Below, piece by piece: positions 63,311 through 64,000 of a DNA stretch of 64,000 nucleotides. Source of the stretch: Notamacropus eugenii (lineage: Eukaryota; Chordata; Mammalia; Diprotodontia; Macropodidae); NCBI RefSeq assembly GCF_028372415.1, contig NC_092876.1, positions 221,637,528 to 221,701,527 on the forward strand. The letters run 5' to 3'. The notes beneath the pieces were generated by a model. It worked only from the letters and a program-made list of their open reading frames with translations, was not told the origin of the DNA and searched no databases. Each line of letters opens with the position of its first letter. The stretch's first letter is position 1. The translations under genes and the position numbers were made by a program.

Positions 63311-63604
63311 TAGATGTGCACTGATTGGACAAGAAACAAATATGGAAATTTCTCACCTATTATAAAACTGTGTCAATAAGTCAGCATACCTCATGTGGGT
63401 CTTTCACATTTGTAATGTATTTTAAAATCAAATTTATATATATACAGGGGCCCTGAAAAAATATTGACTGTTCTTCCCCACCTCTCCCTCTTACCCCCAA
63501 CGTATACAAATCCTAGGGGACCGTCTAAGCATGCACTGATCCGTGTAGAACCAAGAGAGGAGGCAGGATAAATGATCAGGCAGAGACACAGTTCATTATT
63601 TAGT

Positions 63605-63750
63605 ATATACTTATGTATTGAATTATTGTCTCTTCCATTAGAAACAGGGACTGTTAGAAAACAGGGACATTTCTGTCTCTCTTTCCCCAGTGCTTAGCAC
63701 ATTGCTTGGAACATTCTGGCACTTAATAGGCTTTCTGATAGATAGAAGAT
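63605..63750 (+). repeat. CR1/L2-clade LINE 3' end
   Basis: Ending pattern ccccagtgcttagcacattg, gcttggaacattctggcact and taataggctttctgatagat. Confidence 0.5.
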
Positions 63751-63971
63751 TATTTGTTTTTGAAAATGTACCATTTTGAGGCAAATTGTTTTTATTTTTT
63801 CTGTGTATGGTCCCACCCAACGGTTCTATTTGTTTATTTTTTCTTATTACTTATCTATGATTATTTTTTACCCATTTATTCTTTAAATTATTTATTGTTC
63901 TGGTTTTCTGGAGTAAGATTTATTCAAACATCTGTGAATATGAAAAATGAAGAGAATGAAGCAAATTTTAC

Positions 63972-64000
63972 CTATAAATATTCCTCCTCCCAGGATAGTC
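63972..64000 (-). CDS. FAP: FAP exon 15, 3' end only (cut by window edge)
   Basis: The last 29 bases of an exon encoding DYPGRRNIY (417-425) and two bases of codon 426, followed by donor TAG|gtaaaa. The 5' part of the exon lies outside the window. The phase fits exon 16, where AG joins A to give Arg426. Confidence 0.93.

Overview
The window is vertebrate nuclear DNA, and the repeat content points to a marsupial. It is AT-rich and dense in interspersed repeats: LINE-1 with a marsupial-type 3' end, half-LINE-1-like copies, CR1/L2-clade LINE remnants, MIR-like elements and many tRNA-derived SINEs of the kind common in metatherians. Genes are broken into short exons by large introns, and there are no bacterial-style operons. 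Metatherian origin is inferred from repeat type; the species cannot be named from the sequence alone.

The only cellular gene recognised is FAP (fibroblast activation protein alpha, seprase), on the minus strand. Twelve exons can be placed at about 25.0 kb to the right edge, all with GT/AG junctions and consistent phases. They encode the C-terminal residues 417-760 in human FAP numbering: the last part of the beta-propeller and the whole alpha/beta-hydrolase domain. Tyr541, Ser624, Ala657, Asp702, Asn704 and His734 are all present. Ala657, which is Asp in DPP4, supports FAP rather than its paralogue DPP4. Exons 1-14 and the promoter lie beyond position 64000. A polyadenylation signal sits about 0.28 kb after the stop.

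Layout. 1-24.7 kb is intergenic DNA downstream of FAP. It holds an internally deleted LINE-1 remnant (0.5-2.3 kb), a CR1/L2 remnant (2.4-3.2 kb), a nested LINE-1 block on the minus strand (6.1-11.9 kb), another CR1/L2 copy (11.95-12.96 kb), SINEs (13.7-14.6 kb), a largely unique stretch (14.6-17.6 kb) and a nearly intact but 5'-truncated LINE-1 on the plus strand (17.6-23.6 kb) with target-site duplications. 24.7-64 kb is the FAP 3' half, whose introns of 0.27 to 9.9 kb carry MIR/SINE copies, CR1/L2 3' ends, a LINE-1 ORF1 fragment, microsatellites and two GC-richer unexplained segments.

No undescribed system was found. The most informative points are the FAP active-site and specificity residues, a LINE-1 copy whose RNA ended just after the endonuclease domain (a recent half-LINE-like event with a perfect 17-bp duplication), a 42-bp in-register duplication in the LINE-1 ORF1 coiled coil, and several segments not assigned to a repeat family.
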